Below, in pieces: positions 7,591-12,513 of a stretch of DNA of 12,513 nt. A program made the translations under genes and the position numbers. Source of the DNA: an uncultured Anaerolineae bacterium (GTDB lineage Bacteria; Chloroflexota; Anaerolineae; B4-G1; DUEL01); NCBI GenBank assembly GCA_937942115.1, contig CALDFY010000061.1, positions 1-12,513 on the forward strand. The letters run 5' to 3'. A model generated the notes under the pieces. That model saw only the letters and a program-made list of their open reading frames with translations. It ran no database searches and was not told the DNA's origin. Position 1 is the stretch's first letter, and every line of letters starts with the position of its first letter.

Positions 7591-7602
7591 GACCGGCCGG
7601 TC
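7591..7602. promoter_or_regulatory. 12-bp perfect palindrome downstream of the rightward start, possible operator
   Basis: GACCGGCCGGTC is a perfect 12-bp palindrome about 14 bases after the predicted start of the rightward transcript. Its position suits a repressor site, but GC-rich DNA gives such palindromes by chance and no regulator gene is adjacent. Confidence 0.3.
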
Positions 7603-7731
7603 TCCGAAACTGCCTGCGGACGCAGATTTACGCAGATAAACGTAACTACCTACCCTGATGGCTGGGATGCCCCCTTCCGCCCGCCGCTGAAGCGGCAGGC
7701 TCAGATACCAAAGCCCTGACGGGCCATCCGG

Positions 7732-7752
7732 AAGCCCCTGAAAGGGGCTTTT
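7732..7752 (+). terminator. Terminator-like hairpin inside the EF-G2 leader
   Basis: AAGCCCCT (7732-7739) pairs perfectly with AGGGGCTT (7743-7750) across a GAA loop, and the run of T continues to 7752, giving four T in a row. This has the form of a weak intrinsic terminator lying between the TTGACA promoter and the EF-G2 gene. It may only be part of the repeat element. If active it would attenuate the long transcript. Confidence 0.45.
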
Positions 7753-7753
7753 C

Positions 7754-7875
7754 GCCCAATGGTGCGCACATTTGCCCCCACCCCCCTTTATCCCCCCTCC
7801 CCCATCGCTGCGCTTGGGGGAGGGGGGAAGGGGAGGGGTGAGGCCAGCGCGCCGAAAAAGTGAGTGCCATTGGGC
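7754..7875. repeat. Inverted pair (gcccAATGGTGC / GTGCCATTgggc type), copy 1, enclosing a 14-bp palindrome
   Basis: A 21-base block at 7754-7774 (core CCCAATGGTGCGCACATTTG) is an imperfect inverted copy of 7854-7875 (core AAAAAGTGAGTGCCATTGGG). Between them, 7791-7804 (TCCCCCCTCCCCCA) and 7815-7828 form a perfect 14-bp stem with a 10-base loop. The same inverted pair occurs at 10673-10822 around an unrelated interior, so it is a recurring repeat unit rather than a chance palindrome. Confidence 0.7.
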
Positions 7876-7969
7876 TTTTAGCCCCTGGCGTAGGTAGTTA
7901 CGAAAAAATCCGCATTCATCTGCGTTTATCTGCGTCCTATTTCCAATGAATCCCTGTCAGGAGGTTGAG

Positions 7970-10045
7970 TTGAAGGAATACACGACCCCCCATATTCGCA
8001 ACCTGGTTCTGCTGGGTCACGGCAGCAGCGGCAAGACGTCCCTGGCCGAAGCCATGCTCTTCGCCAGCGGCGCCACCAACCGTATGGGACGGGTGGAAGA
8101 CGGCACCACCGTCTCCGATTTTGACGAAGAGGAAATCCGACGGCGTATCTCCCTGAGCCTCGCCCTCATTCCGGTGGAGTGGGAGGGGTGTAAATTGAAC
8201 GTCCTGGACACCCCCGGCTATCTGGACTTTATCGGCGAGGTCATCAGCGGCATCCGCGTCGCCGATCTGGCGCTGGTACTGGTGGACCCCGTGGGCGGCG
8301 TGGAGGTCGGCACCGAACTGGTCTGGAACTACGCCGACCAGTACGACCTGCCCCGGATGGTGGTGGTCAACAAGATGAATCGGGAGAACGCCGACTTTGC
8401 CCGCACCCTGCAGGCGCTGCGGGACGCGTTCCGGCGCAACTTCGTCCCCCTCCAACTCCCTATCGGCTCCCAGGCCAACTTCGCGGGCGTGGTGGACCTG
8501 GTGCGGATGCGCGCGCTGATGGGCCCCGAGGCGAAGGTCGCCGACATCCCCGCCGACATAAAGGCGCAGGCCGAGGAGGCGCGCGTCCAGTTGATTGAGG
8601 CCGCCGCCGAGGGGGAGGACGAACTCATTATGAAGTACCTGGAGGGCGAGGAACTGACGGAGGAGGAAATCCGGCGCGGCTTGCGGGCGGCTATCCTGAA
8701 GGGGAGCGTGGTGCCGGTCCTGGTGACGGCGGCCACTGAGAACATCGGCACCCGGGCCCTGCTGGACGCCCTGGTCGCCTTCGCCCCGTCCCCGGCGGAC
8801 CGGGGGCCGGTGAAGGCCGAAGGCCCCACCGGTGAAGAGGAGGAGATTGAACCCAGCGACACCGCTCCCCTGGCCGCGCTGGTCTTCAAGACCGCCGCTG
8901 ACCCCTACGTGGGCAAACTGACCTACTTCCGGATTTACGGCGGGATGTTGGAATCGGACACGCGGGTCTGGAACAGCCGCGCTGGCGCGGAGGAGCGGCT
9001 GGGCACCCTCTACGTGATGCGGGGTAAAGAACAAATCGCCGTCCCCCGCCTCCACGCGGGCGACATCGGCGCCGTCGCCAAACTCTCCGAGACGGTCACC
9101 GGCGACACCCTCTGCGACCGGGGCCACGCGGTGAAGATTCCCGGCCCCCTCTTCCCGCACCCCCTTTTCGCCGTCGCCGTCCGTCCCAAGAGCAAGGCCG
9201 ACCAGGCCAAGATGGCGCCCACCCTCACCCGCATCTGTGAGGAAGACCCGACCCTGCGCTGGCGGCAGGAACCGGGCACCCGGGAGACCATTCTGGAGGG
9301 GATGGGCGAGGCGCACGTGGAGATTGCCGTCCGGCGGATGGAGAACCGCTTCGGCGTCGGCGTGGAGACGGCGACCCCCAAAGTCCCCTACCGCGAGACC
9401 ATTACCCGCGTCCACTCCGACTACTACCGGCACAAGAAGCAGACCGGCGGCGCCGGGCAGTTCGCCGAAGTCCACATGCGCCTGGAGCCGCTGCCGCGTG
9501 GAACCGGCTTTGAGTACGGGTGGGAAGTCTTCGGCGGCGCGATTTCCTCCTCCTTCCAGCCGTCCATTGAGAAGGGCATCCGGCAGGTGCTGGAGAGCGG
9601 CGTCATCGCCGGATACCCTGTGGTGGACGTGAAGGCCGTCGTCTACGACGGGAAAGAGCATCCGGTGGACTCCAAAGACATCGCTTTCCAGATCGCCGGG
9701 CGGGAGGCGTTCAAGAAGGTGATGCTGGGAGCCGGTCCGGTGCTCCTGGAGCCGATCTACAAGTTCGTCATCACCGTCCCGGAGGAGTTTACGGGCGACG
9801 TCATGGGCCACCTGAACACCAAACGGGCCCGCGTGCTGGGGCTGGAGCAGCAGGGGGGGAAGAGCGTCGTCACCGCCCTGGCCCCGCTGGCGGAGATGCA
9901 GCGATACGCCACCGAACTGCGCAGCATGACCCAGGGCCGGGGGTTGTTCTGGATGGAGTTTGACCACTACGAGGAGGTTCCGCCCCACCTGGCGCAGCCG
10001 ATCATAGAGGCCGCCAAACGGGAGCGGGAGCAGGAGCGGGAGTAG
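7970..10045 (+). CDS. EF-G2-type translational GTPase (FusA2-like)
   Basis: This 691-residue protein has the five-domain elongation factor G layout but belongs to the second, EF-G2/FusA2-like branch. The P-loop is GHGSSGKT (16-23), unlike AHVDAGKT of classical EF-G. Switch II is DTPGYLDF (80-87) and the base-recognition motif is NKMN (134-137). The switch I region reads EEEIRRRISLSLA where classical factors have RGITI. Domain IV carries KKQTGGAGQFAEV, and the C-terminal domain has VMGHLNTKRARV. TTG at 7970-7972 is chosen over the in-frame ATG at 7946: AGGAGG lies five bases upstream, and the protein then begins MKEYTTPHIRN as its relatives do. Known EF-G2 proteins bind GTP and ribosomes, but in mycobacteria the paralogue was reported not to replace EF-G. 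The role is therefore unclear: stress, ribosome maintenance or a special translation task. No str-operon genes (rpsL, rpsG, tuf) surround it, which also argues against the main EF-G. Confidence 0.9.
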   Translation: MKEYTTPHIRNLVLLGHGSSGKTSLAEAMLFASGATNRMGRVEDGTTVSDFDEEEIRRRISLSLALIPVEWEGCKLNVLDTPGYLDFIGEVISGIRVADLALVLVDPVGGVEVGTELVWNYADQYDLPRMVVVNKMNRENADFARTLQALRDAFRRNFVPLQLPIGSQANFAGVVDLVRMRALMGPEAKVADIPADIKAQAEEARVQLIEAAAEGEDELIMKYLEGEELTEEEIRRGLRAAILKGSVVPVLVTAATENIGTRALLDALVAFAPSPADRGPVKAEGPTGEEEEIEPSDTAPLAALVFKTAADPYVGKLTYFRIYGGMLESDTRVWNSRAGAEERLGTLYVMRGKEQIAVPRLHAGDIGAVAKLSETVTGDTLCDRGHAVKIPGPLFPHPLFAVAVRPKSKADQAKMAPTLTRICEEDPTLRWRQEPGTRETILEGMGEAHVEIAVRRMENRFGVGVETATPKVPYRETITRVHSDYYRHKKQTGGAGQFAEVHMRLEPLPRGTGFEYGWEVFGGAISSSFQPSIEKGIRQVLESGVIAGYPVVDVKAVVYDGKEHPVDSKDIAFQIAGREAFKKVMLGAGPVLLEPIYKFVITVPEEFTGDVMGHLNTKRARVLGLEQQGGKSVVTALAPLAEMQRYATELRSMTQGRGLFWMEFDHYEEVPPHLAQPIIEAAKREREQERE

Positions 10046-10083
10046 GTCGTGGCCCAGGCCGCTGGGCCTGTAGGCCTGGAGAT

Positions 10084-10135
10084 GGAGCGCAGACTGTTCA
10101 GCCTGTACCGAGGTGAACGGGCTACGCTCCGTTTT
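10084..10135 (+). terminator. Imperfect long hairpin followed by TTTT after the EF-G2 gene
   Basis: GGAGCG (10084-10089) pairs with CGCTCC (10125-10130). The stem continues inward with scattered mismatches (GTTCA 10096-10100 with TGAAC 10114-10118) to a small loop around 10105-10110, and GTTTTA follows at once. It could end the EF-G2 transcript, and it could also be a member of the intergenic repeat family, as similar GAACGG/GAACAG words recur at 10630 and 10783. Confidence 0.45.
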
Positions 10136-10154
10136 ATGATTTCATCAAGTGCAG

Positions 10155-10592
10155 ATGAGTGACATCCAGCAATTTCAGCGAAACCTTACCCGTCGTCTCT
10201 CTATCGGTGCACTCGTCAGCGTCCTGCTGGGGTTCGGTATGCTCCCCCTCCGTACGATGTTTTGGAACGGCGTAGCCTTTCAGTTCATCGGCTGGGGGCT
10301 GATTGACCTGCTGATTGCCTGGGGTGGAGCGTTGGGAACTCGCAGGCGCTACGCGAAGATGACGGCCGAGCAGGCTGCGGCGGCCGCCCCAAGGGAAGCC
10401 CGCAATATGGCGCGCATCCTGTGGATCAACACCGCCTTAGATGTTGTCTATATGCTCGGCGGCGTGCTGGCGATGCGCTTCCCCGGCGCCTCTAATCCGT
10501 TCTGGATGGGAACGGGCATCGGTATTTTCATCCAGGGTGCGTTTCTGTTTCTCTTTGATTGGTTTCACGCCCTTCGCGTGCCTCGCTTGTAG
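10155..10592 (+). CDS. Small four-TM membrane protein of unknown function
   Basis: This 145-residue protein has hydrophobic segments at about 16-32, 36-58, 83-105 and 116-138. A cytoplasmic-looking loop lies between helices 2 and 3, with basic RRRYAK followed by an alanine run and PREARN. The motif FIGWGLIDLLIA (44-55) recalls a family of short bacterial membrane proteins of unknown function (perhaps DUF6992), but I am not certain. No catalytic or transport motif is visible. The start is open: GTG at 10149 or ATG at 10155. Neither has a good ribosome-binding site. A TATGAT box at 10135-10140 would start RNA near 10147, so the message may be almost leaderless. It is not CrcB/Fluc despite similar size and helix number: the Fluc glycine-rich GAxxR motif and the Phe/Ser/Thr-rich STF-type motif are absent. 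It stands alone between the EF-G2 gene and a repeat-rich gap. Confidence 0.75.
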   Translation: MSDIQQFQRNLTRRLSIGALVSVLLGFGMLPLRTMFWNGVAFQFIGWGLIDLLIAWGGALGTRRRYAKMTAEQAAAAAPREARNMARILWINTALDVVYMLGGVLAMRFPGASNPFWMGTGIGIFIQGAFLFLFDWFHALRVPRL

Positions 10593-10861
10593 GATAGCCT
10601 TTTGAGTGGCAACTACCTGTGCCGGGGCGAACGGCCCAGGGGCGTTGACTTTTTCTATAGGACGGGCCGTTAGCCCGATGGTGCTCACATTTGGGATTTA
10701 GAAGAATGCGGCGCAGACTGCCAGGCCTGTGGGTGCGGGCAATTTCCTGCACGAAGGCCTTTCCCGGCCGTTTACCGCAGGCGAACAGCCTGCGCCAGGG
10801 AAAAAGTTAGTGCCGTTGGCCCATTAGCCTGCATTTACAGGCCTGGCGATCTGTACGCAAT
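10593..10861. repeat. Repeat-rich intergenic stretch with copy 2 of the inverted-pair repeat (10673-10693 / 10800-10822)
   Basis: There is no credible gene here. The block at 10673-10693 (core CCCGATGGTGCTCACATTTG) closely matches 7754-7774. The block at 10800-10822 (core AAAAAGTTAGTGCCGTTGG) closely matches 7854-7875, in the same inverted arrangement and about 107 bases apart instead of 80. AACTACCT at 10609-10616 also recalls the AACTACCTAC end of the MITE-like element. Several GC-rich hairpins lie between, such as GCAGGCgaaCAGCCTGC near 10778-10793. I found no convincing promoter for the riboswitch transcript in this stretch. Confidence 0.6.
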
Positions 10862-10918
10862 CAAGCGATGAGGCTCGCTTGTCCGAAACCGCCGGATTCA
10901 CCGGCTGATAGCCTCTAC
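10862..10918 (+). promoter_or_regulatory. Fluoride riboswitch (crcB motif) aptamer
   Basis: All parts of the fluoride aptamer are present. P1 is CAAGCG (10862-10867) with CGCTTG (10876-10881). Its loop is ATGAGGCT (10868-10875). A linker ends in GAAACC. P2 is GCCGG (10891-10895) with CCGGC (10901-10905). TGAT (10906-10909) follows, then AGCCTC (10910-10915) and TAC. The pseudoknot GAGGCU (10870-10875) with AGCCUC is perfect over six pairs. Compared with the Thermotoga petrophila aptamer as I remember it, AUG after P1, AAAC, CUGAU and CCUCUAC are kept, while the outer pseudoknot pair C-G is U-A here, a compensated change. The linker between P1 and P2 is longer, as in the Pseudomonas syringae example. 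The switch lies 43 bases upstream of the next ATG. Fluoride should turn expression on. Confidence 0.93.
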
Positions 10919-10940
10919 CCTCTTCGGGTAGGGGCTTTTT
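10911..10940 (+). terminator. Intrinsic terminator, expression platform of the fluoride riboswitch
   Basis: GCCTCTACCC (10911-10920) pairs with GGGTAGGGGC (10926-10935) through ten pairs, one of them G-U, across a TCTTC loop, followed by TTTTT (10936-10940). The 5' arm reuses GCCTCTAC of the riboswitch pseudoknot. Fluoride-bound aptamer and terminator are therefore mutually exclusive, the standard transcription-antitermination logic of fluoride ON switches. Confidence 0.93.
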
Positions 10941-10960
10941 GATTATCGGGTGGAGATGGG

Positions 10961-11554
10961 ATGAACGATCGGAAAAGCCTGATGGATGAAGTGACGGCCC
11001 GGATACCGGCGGCCGATTTTGAGGCCGAGTACTTCCCCGGCGGCCTGGTACGGGTCACCATAGACCTGACCCCAGAACTGGTGGAGCAGGTCATCGCCGT
11101 GGCGGAGGAACAGGGCTGGCCCCGGGGTGAGGCCTTCGTGGCGCTGCTGGCCCTGGGCATCGGGGCGCTGGAGGAGGAAAAAGTCCGCCACCTGATGGAT
11201 CGGGACGACCCACCGGCACGGGACGAGTTGGAGGTCCTCCTCCGCCGGATACGGGAGATGGAGATGCGCTACGCGGTGATGAAACGGCGCCTGTGGGATT
11301 TCCTCAAGGCCTACCAGGCGGCCAGTCTTGCTGACGGGGCGCTGCGGGCCGAGGTGACCGGTTTGCGGCGGCTGGCGGAGAGCCTCCGCGCCGAGCGGGA
11401 CGCGCTCCGGCAGCGGGTCGCCGCGCTGGAAGCGGCGCAGGATGGCCGGGACGACCCGCCTCTCGCCTCTGGGGGACAGGAGTCCCCCATTCCCGCGCGG
11501 GCGGAATTGCCCCTGTGGCGCCGAATCCTCCACCGTCGGGGAGGGCGGGCATGA
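10961..11554 (+). CDS. Predicted ribbon-helix-helix / coiled-coil protein under fluoride riboswitch control
   Basis: This 197-residue protein is of unknown function. Residues 29-72 look like a ribbon-helix-helix fold: a strand LVRVTIDL, a helix PELVEQVIAVAEEQG, a turn at WPRG, then a hydrophobic second helix EAFVALLALGIGALEEEK. That suggests a dimeric DNA-binding domain, or a fold borrowed from one. A long charged helix follows at about 85-160 with heptad-like leucines (RRLAESLRAERDALRQRVAAL), likely a coiled coil. Then come a flexible Pro/Ser stretch (165-182) and a basic tail ending PLWRRILHRRGGRA. There is no membrane helix or catalytic motif. The ATG at 10961 has GGAG five bases upstream and lies 20 bases after the riboswitch terminator, so this is the first gene the switch controls. 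Its stop overlaps the next start as ATGA. I do not recognise a named family. Confidence 0.82.
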   Translation: MNDRKSLMDEVTARIPAADFEAEYFPGGLVRVTIDLTPELVEQVIAVAEEQGWPRGEAFVALLALGIGALEEEKVRHLMDRDDPPARDELEVLLRRIREMEMRYAVMKRRLWDFLKAYQAASLADGALRAEVTGLRRLAESLRAERDALRQRVAALEAAQDGRDDPPLASGGQESPIPARAELPLWRRILHRRGGRA

Positions 11555-12246
11555 CCGACAACACCCGGGCGTTGCATGACCTGCGGGAGGCGCTGAGCCA
11601 ATCTGGCTGTCCGGTCTGCCGCCTGGTGGAGGTGGATACCGGGCGGTATCTGGATAACCTCCTCTGGGAGAACGTCAACGACCCCGGCCTGCGCCGGGAG
11701 ATTCGCCGCGCGCGGGGCTTCTGCCGGGAGCATACCCGGATGCTGGCCTCTCGGCCCGGGGCGTCGCTGGGGCTGGCCCTCATCGCCCGCGACGTCTGGG
11801 GGGAAATCCAGCATGCGACCGAAACCGTCCGTCTCCCCGCCCCGAAGGCCCGCCAGACCCGCGCTGCCGATATCGCGGCCGGCCTTCTGGCCCGACTGGC
11901 CCCCCAGGGAGAATGCCCGGCCTGCGTCTATGCCCGCGCGATGGAGGACCTCTATCTGGACGTCCTGTTGGGGCACCTGCTGGGGGAAGACGGGTTGCTG
12001 GCCGCGTATCAGGCCTCCGAGGGCCTGTGCCTCCCCCACTTCCGCCAGGCGCTGGCCCGGGTGCGGGACGGCGCCGTATATGCCGCCCTGGTAGGCGCTC
12101 AGCGGGCCGCTGGACAGCGGCGGCTGGCGGAACTGGACGAATTCATCCGCAAGAACGACTACCGGTTTCGGGACGAACCGTGGGGCCGGGAACGGGATGC
12201 CTGGCGGAGGGCACTGACCGCACTGGTCGGTGGGCTTATGCCGTAG
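11551..12246 (+). CDS. DUF6062 family protein with duplicated CxxC...CxxH motifs
   Basis: This 231-residue protein has the DUF6062 layout as I recall it. The half-motif CPVC (C20, C23) followed by GFCREH (C58, H61) is repeated as CPAC (C122, C125) followed by GLCLPH (C160, H163). Spacing is almost the same in both halves (34 residues between each CxxC and its CxxH), which suggests an internal duplication giving two C2-CH metal sites, probably zinc. Most of the rest is predicted helix, with LGLALIARDVW after the first site. There is no signal peptide or membrane helix. The ATG at 11551-11553 overlaps the TGA of the upstream gene (ATGA), and GGAGG lies about seven bases before it; the longer frame from 11515 is unlikely. 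The two genes should be translationally coupled and both under the fluoride riboswitch. The family's function is unknown, and a fluoride role is inferred from position only. Confidence 0.85.
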   Translation: MTDNTRALHDLREALSQSGCPVCRLVEVDTGRYLDNLLWENVNDPGLRREIRRARGFCREHTRMLASRPGASLGLALIARDVWGEIQHATETVRLPAPKARQTRAADIAAGLLARLAPQGECPACVYARAMEDLYLDVLLGHLLGEDGLLAAYQASEGLCLPHFRQALARVRDGAVYAALVGAQRAAGQRRLAELDEFIRKNDYRFRDEPWGRERDAWRRALTALVGGLMP

Positions 12247-12261
12247 AGGTACCCTTACCCC

Positions 12262-12297
12262 ACCCCCAGCGGGGGTCTCATAAGTGTAGGTTTTTTT
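12262..12297 (+). terminator. Possible terminator after the DUF6062 gene
   Basis: ACCCCC (12262-12267) pairs with GGGGGT (12271-12276) over a three-base AGC loop. A run of seven T follows, but only at 12291-12297, 14 bases later. The distance makes it a poor classical terminator; it remains the best candidate for the end of the riboswitch operon. Confidence 0.4.
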
Positions 12298-12513
12298 GTT
12301 CCGGGCGGGTGGCGGGCTTCTTATGCCCTCACCCACCCCCTGCCCCCCTCCCCTCAAGTTTGGCCTTTTCACCAGTCTGCCCCCTTCCTCTCCCGCTCGC
12401 CTGCGGCGGCGGAGGCCCTCACCCCGCCTCACCCCCGCCCCTCTCTCGCTCGCCTGCGGCGGCGGGCGAGGGGAGGGAATGAGGAGGGGGTTTTGCGGCG
12501 GCCTTCGGCCGCC
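12298..12513. repeat. Non-coding GC-rich tail with an 18-bp direct repeat and a terminal hairpin
   Basis: No gene is supported here. The 18-mer GCTCGCCTGCGGCGGCGG occurs at 12395-12412 and again at 12448-12465, 53 bp apart, each within C-rich CCCTCACCCC-type sequence. A perfect 7-bp hairpin, GGCGGCC (12497-12503) with GGCCGCC (12507-12513), closes the window. The C-rich/G-rich style resembles the palindrome at 7791-7828. Frames through it give only low-complexity Pro/Gly/Arg peptides. Confidence 0.6.

Larger units (their letters stand above)
7618..7937. mobile_element. MITE-like non-coding element, 320 bp, with terminal inverted repeats
   Basis: The left end begins GGACGCAGAT (7618-7627) and the right end closes with its exact complement (7928-7937). 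Inside these, CGTAACTACCTAC (7641-7653) is matched by a perfect inverted copy at 7890-7902. The ends consist of ACGCAGAT-type subunits, two on the left; the right end has two plus a degenerate ATGCGGAT unit, making it 12 bases longer. The interior has no credible gene: it holds several hairpins and a long C-run/G-run palindrome. No transposase is present and I see no target-site duplication, so movement in trans or decay of an old insertion is inferred. The element ends 22 bases before the EF-G2 ribosome-binding site. Confidence 0.72.

Noticed and set aside
7646..7870. Small 74-codon minus-strand frame inside the MITE-like element
   Set aside because: It is low-complexity sequence over palindromes, with no ribosome-binding site or recognisable domain.
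7937..9988. 683-codon open frame on the minus strand opposite the EF-G2 gene
   Set aside because: Same shadow effect: rich in His, Gly, Asp and Val with no domain, while the plus-strand frame has all EF-G landmarks.
10155..10592. Four-TM protein as a CrcB/Fluc fluoride channel near the riboswitch
   Set aside because: It lacks the Fluc glycine-rich GAxxR motif and the Phe/Ser/Thr-rich motif, and it lies upstream of the switch, so the switch does not control it.
10437..10688. 83-codon minus-strand frame across the end of the four-TM gene and the gap
   Set aside because: It overlaps a better-supported gene and repeat sequence, with no ribosome-binding site or domain.

Overview
This is a GC-rich bacterial window with short intergenic gaps, good Shine-Dalgarno (SD) sites and sigma70-type promoters. 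The gene content points to an anaerobic or facultatively anaerobic, probably thermophilic member of Chloroflexota (Anaerolineae-like). That content is a HypD-type glycyl radical enzyme, sulfhydrogenase-type electron-transfer subunits, an EF-G2-type GTPase, a DUF6062 protein and several palindromic intergenic repeats. The placement is inferred from gene content and style, not from a marker gene.

Minus-strand block (7465 down to 1). Six genes run in the same direction with gaps of about 47-85 bp: a 14-TM DHA2-type MFS transporter; an SPFH/band-7 membrane protein; a 4Fe-4S protein like the beta subunit of sulfhydrogenase; a 788-aa glycyl radical enzyme with every substrate-contact residue I can recall for trans-4-hydroxy-L-proline dehydratase (HypD); an FAD/NAD(P)/2Fe-2S reductase like the gamma subunit of sulfhydrogenase; and a truncated lgt that runs off the left edge. 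The beta and gamma subunits flank HypD, and no hydrogenase, glycyl-radical activase or proC gene is visible. A ten-unit GATTCTC-type repeat fills the gap before lgt and ends in the lgt ribosome-binding site.

Divergent region (7466-7969). Two back-to-back sigma70-type promoters drive the MFS gene leftward and an EF-G2-type gene rightward. A 320-bp MITE-like element with terminal inverted repeats sits between the rightward promoter and the EF-G2 gene. It carries a terminator-like hairpin and a 14-bp perfect palindrome, so the EF-G2 mRNA would have a leader of roughly 390 nt.

Plus-strand block (7970-12246). The EF-G2-type GTPase is followed by a small four-TM protein and a repeat-rich gap. Next comes a textbook fluoride (crcB-motif) riboswitch whose pseudoknot strand is also the 5' arm of an intrinsic terminator. 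It controls a two-gene operon joined by an ATGA overlap: a predicted ribbon-helix-helix/coiled-coil protein and a DUF6062 protein with duplicated CxxC...CxxH motifs. Neither is a known fluoride-response gene, and no crcB/fluc or eriC(F) is in the window. This switch-operon pairing is the strongest candidate here for something undescribed. The last 270 bases are non-coding and rich in palindromes and direct repeats.
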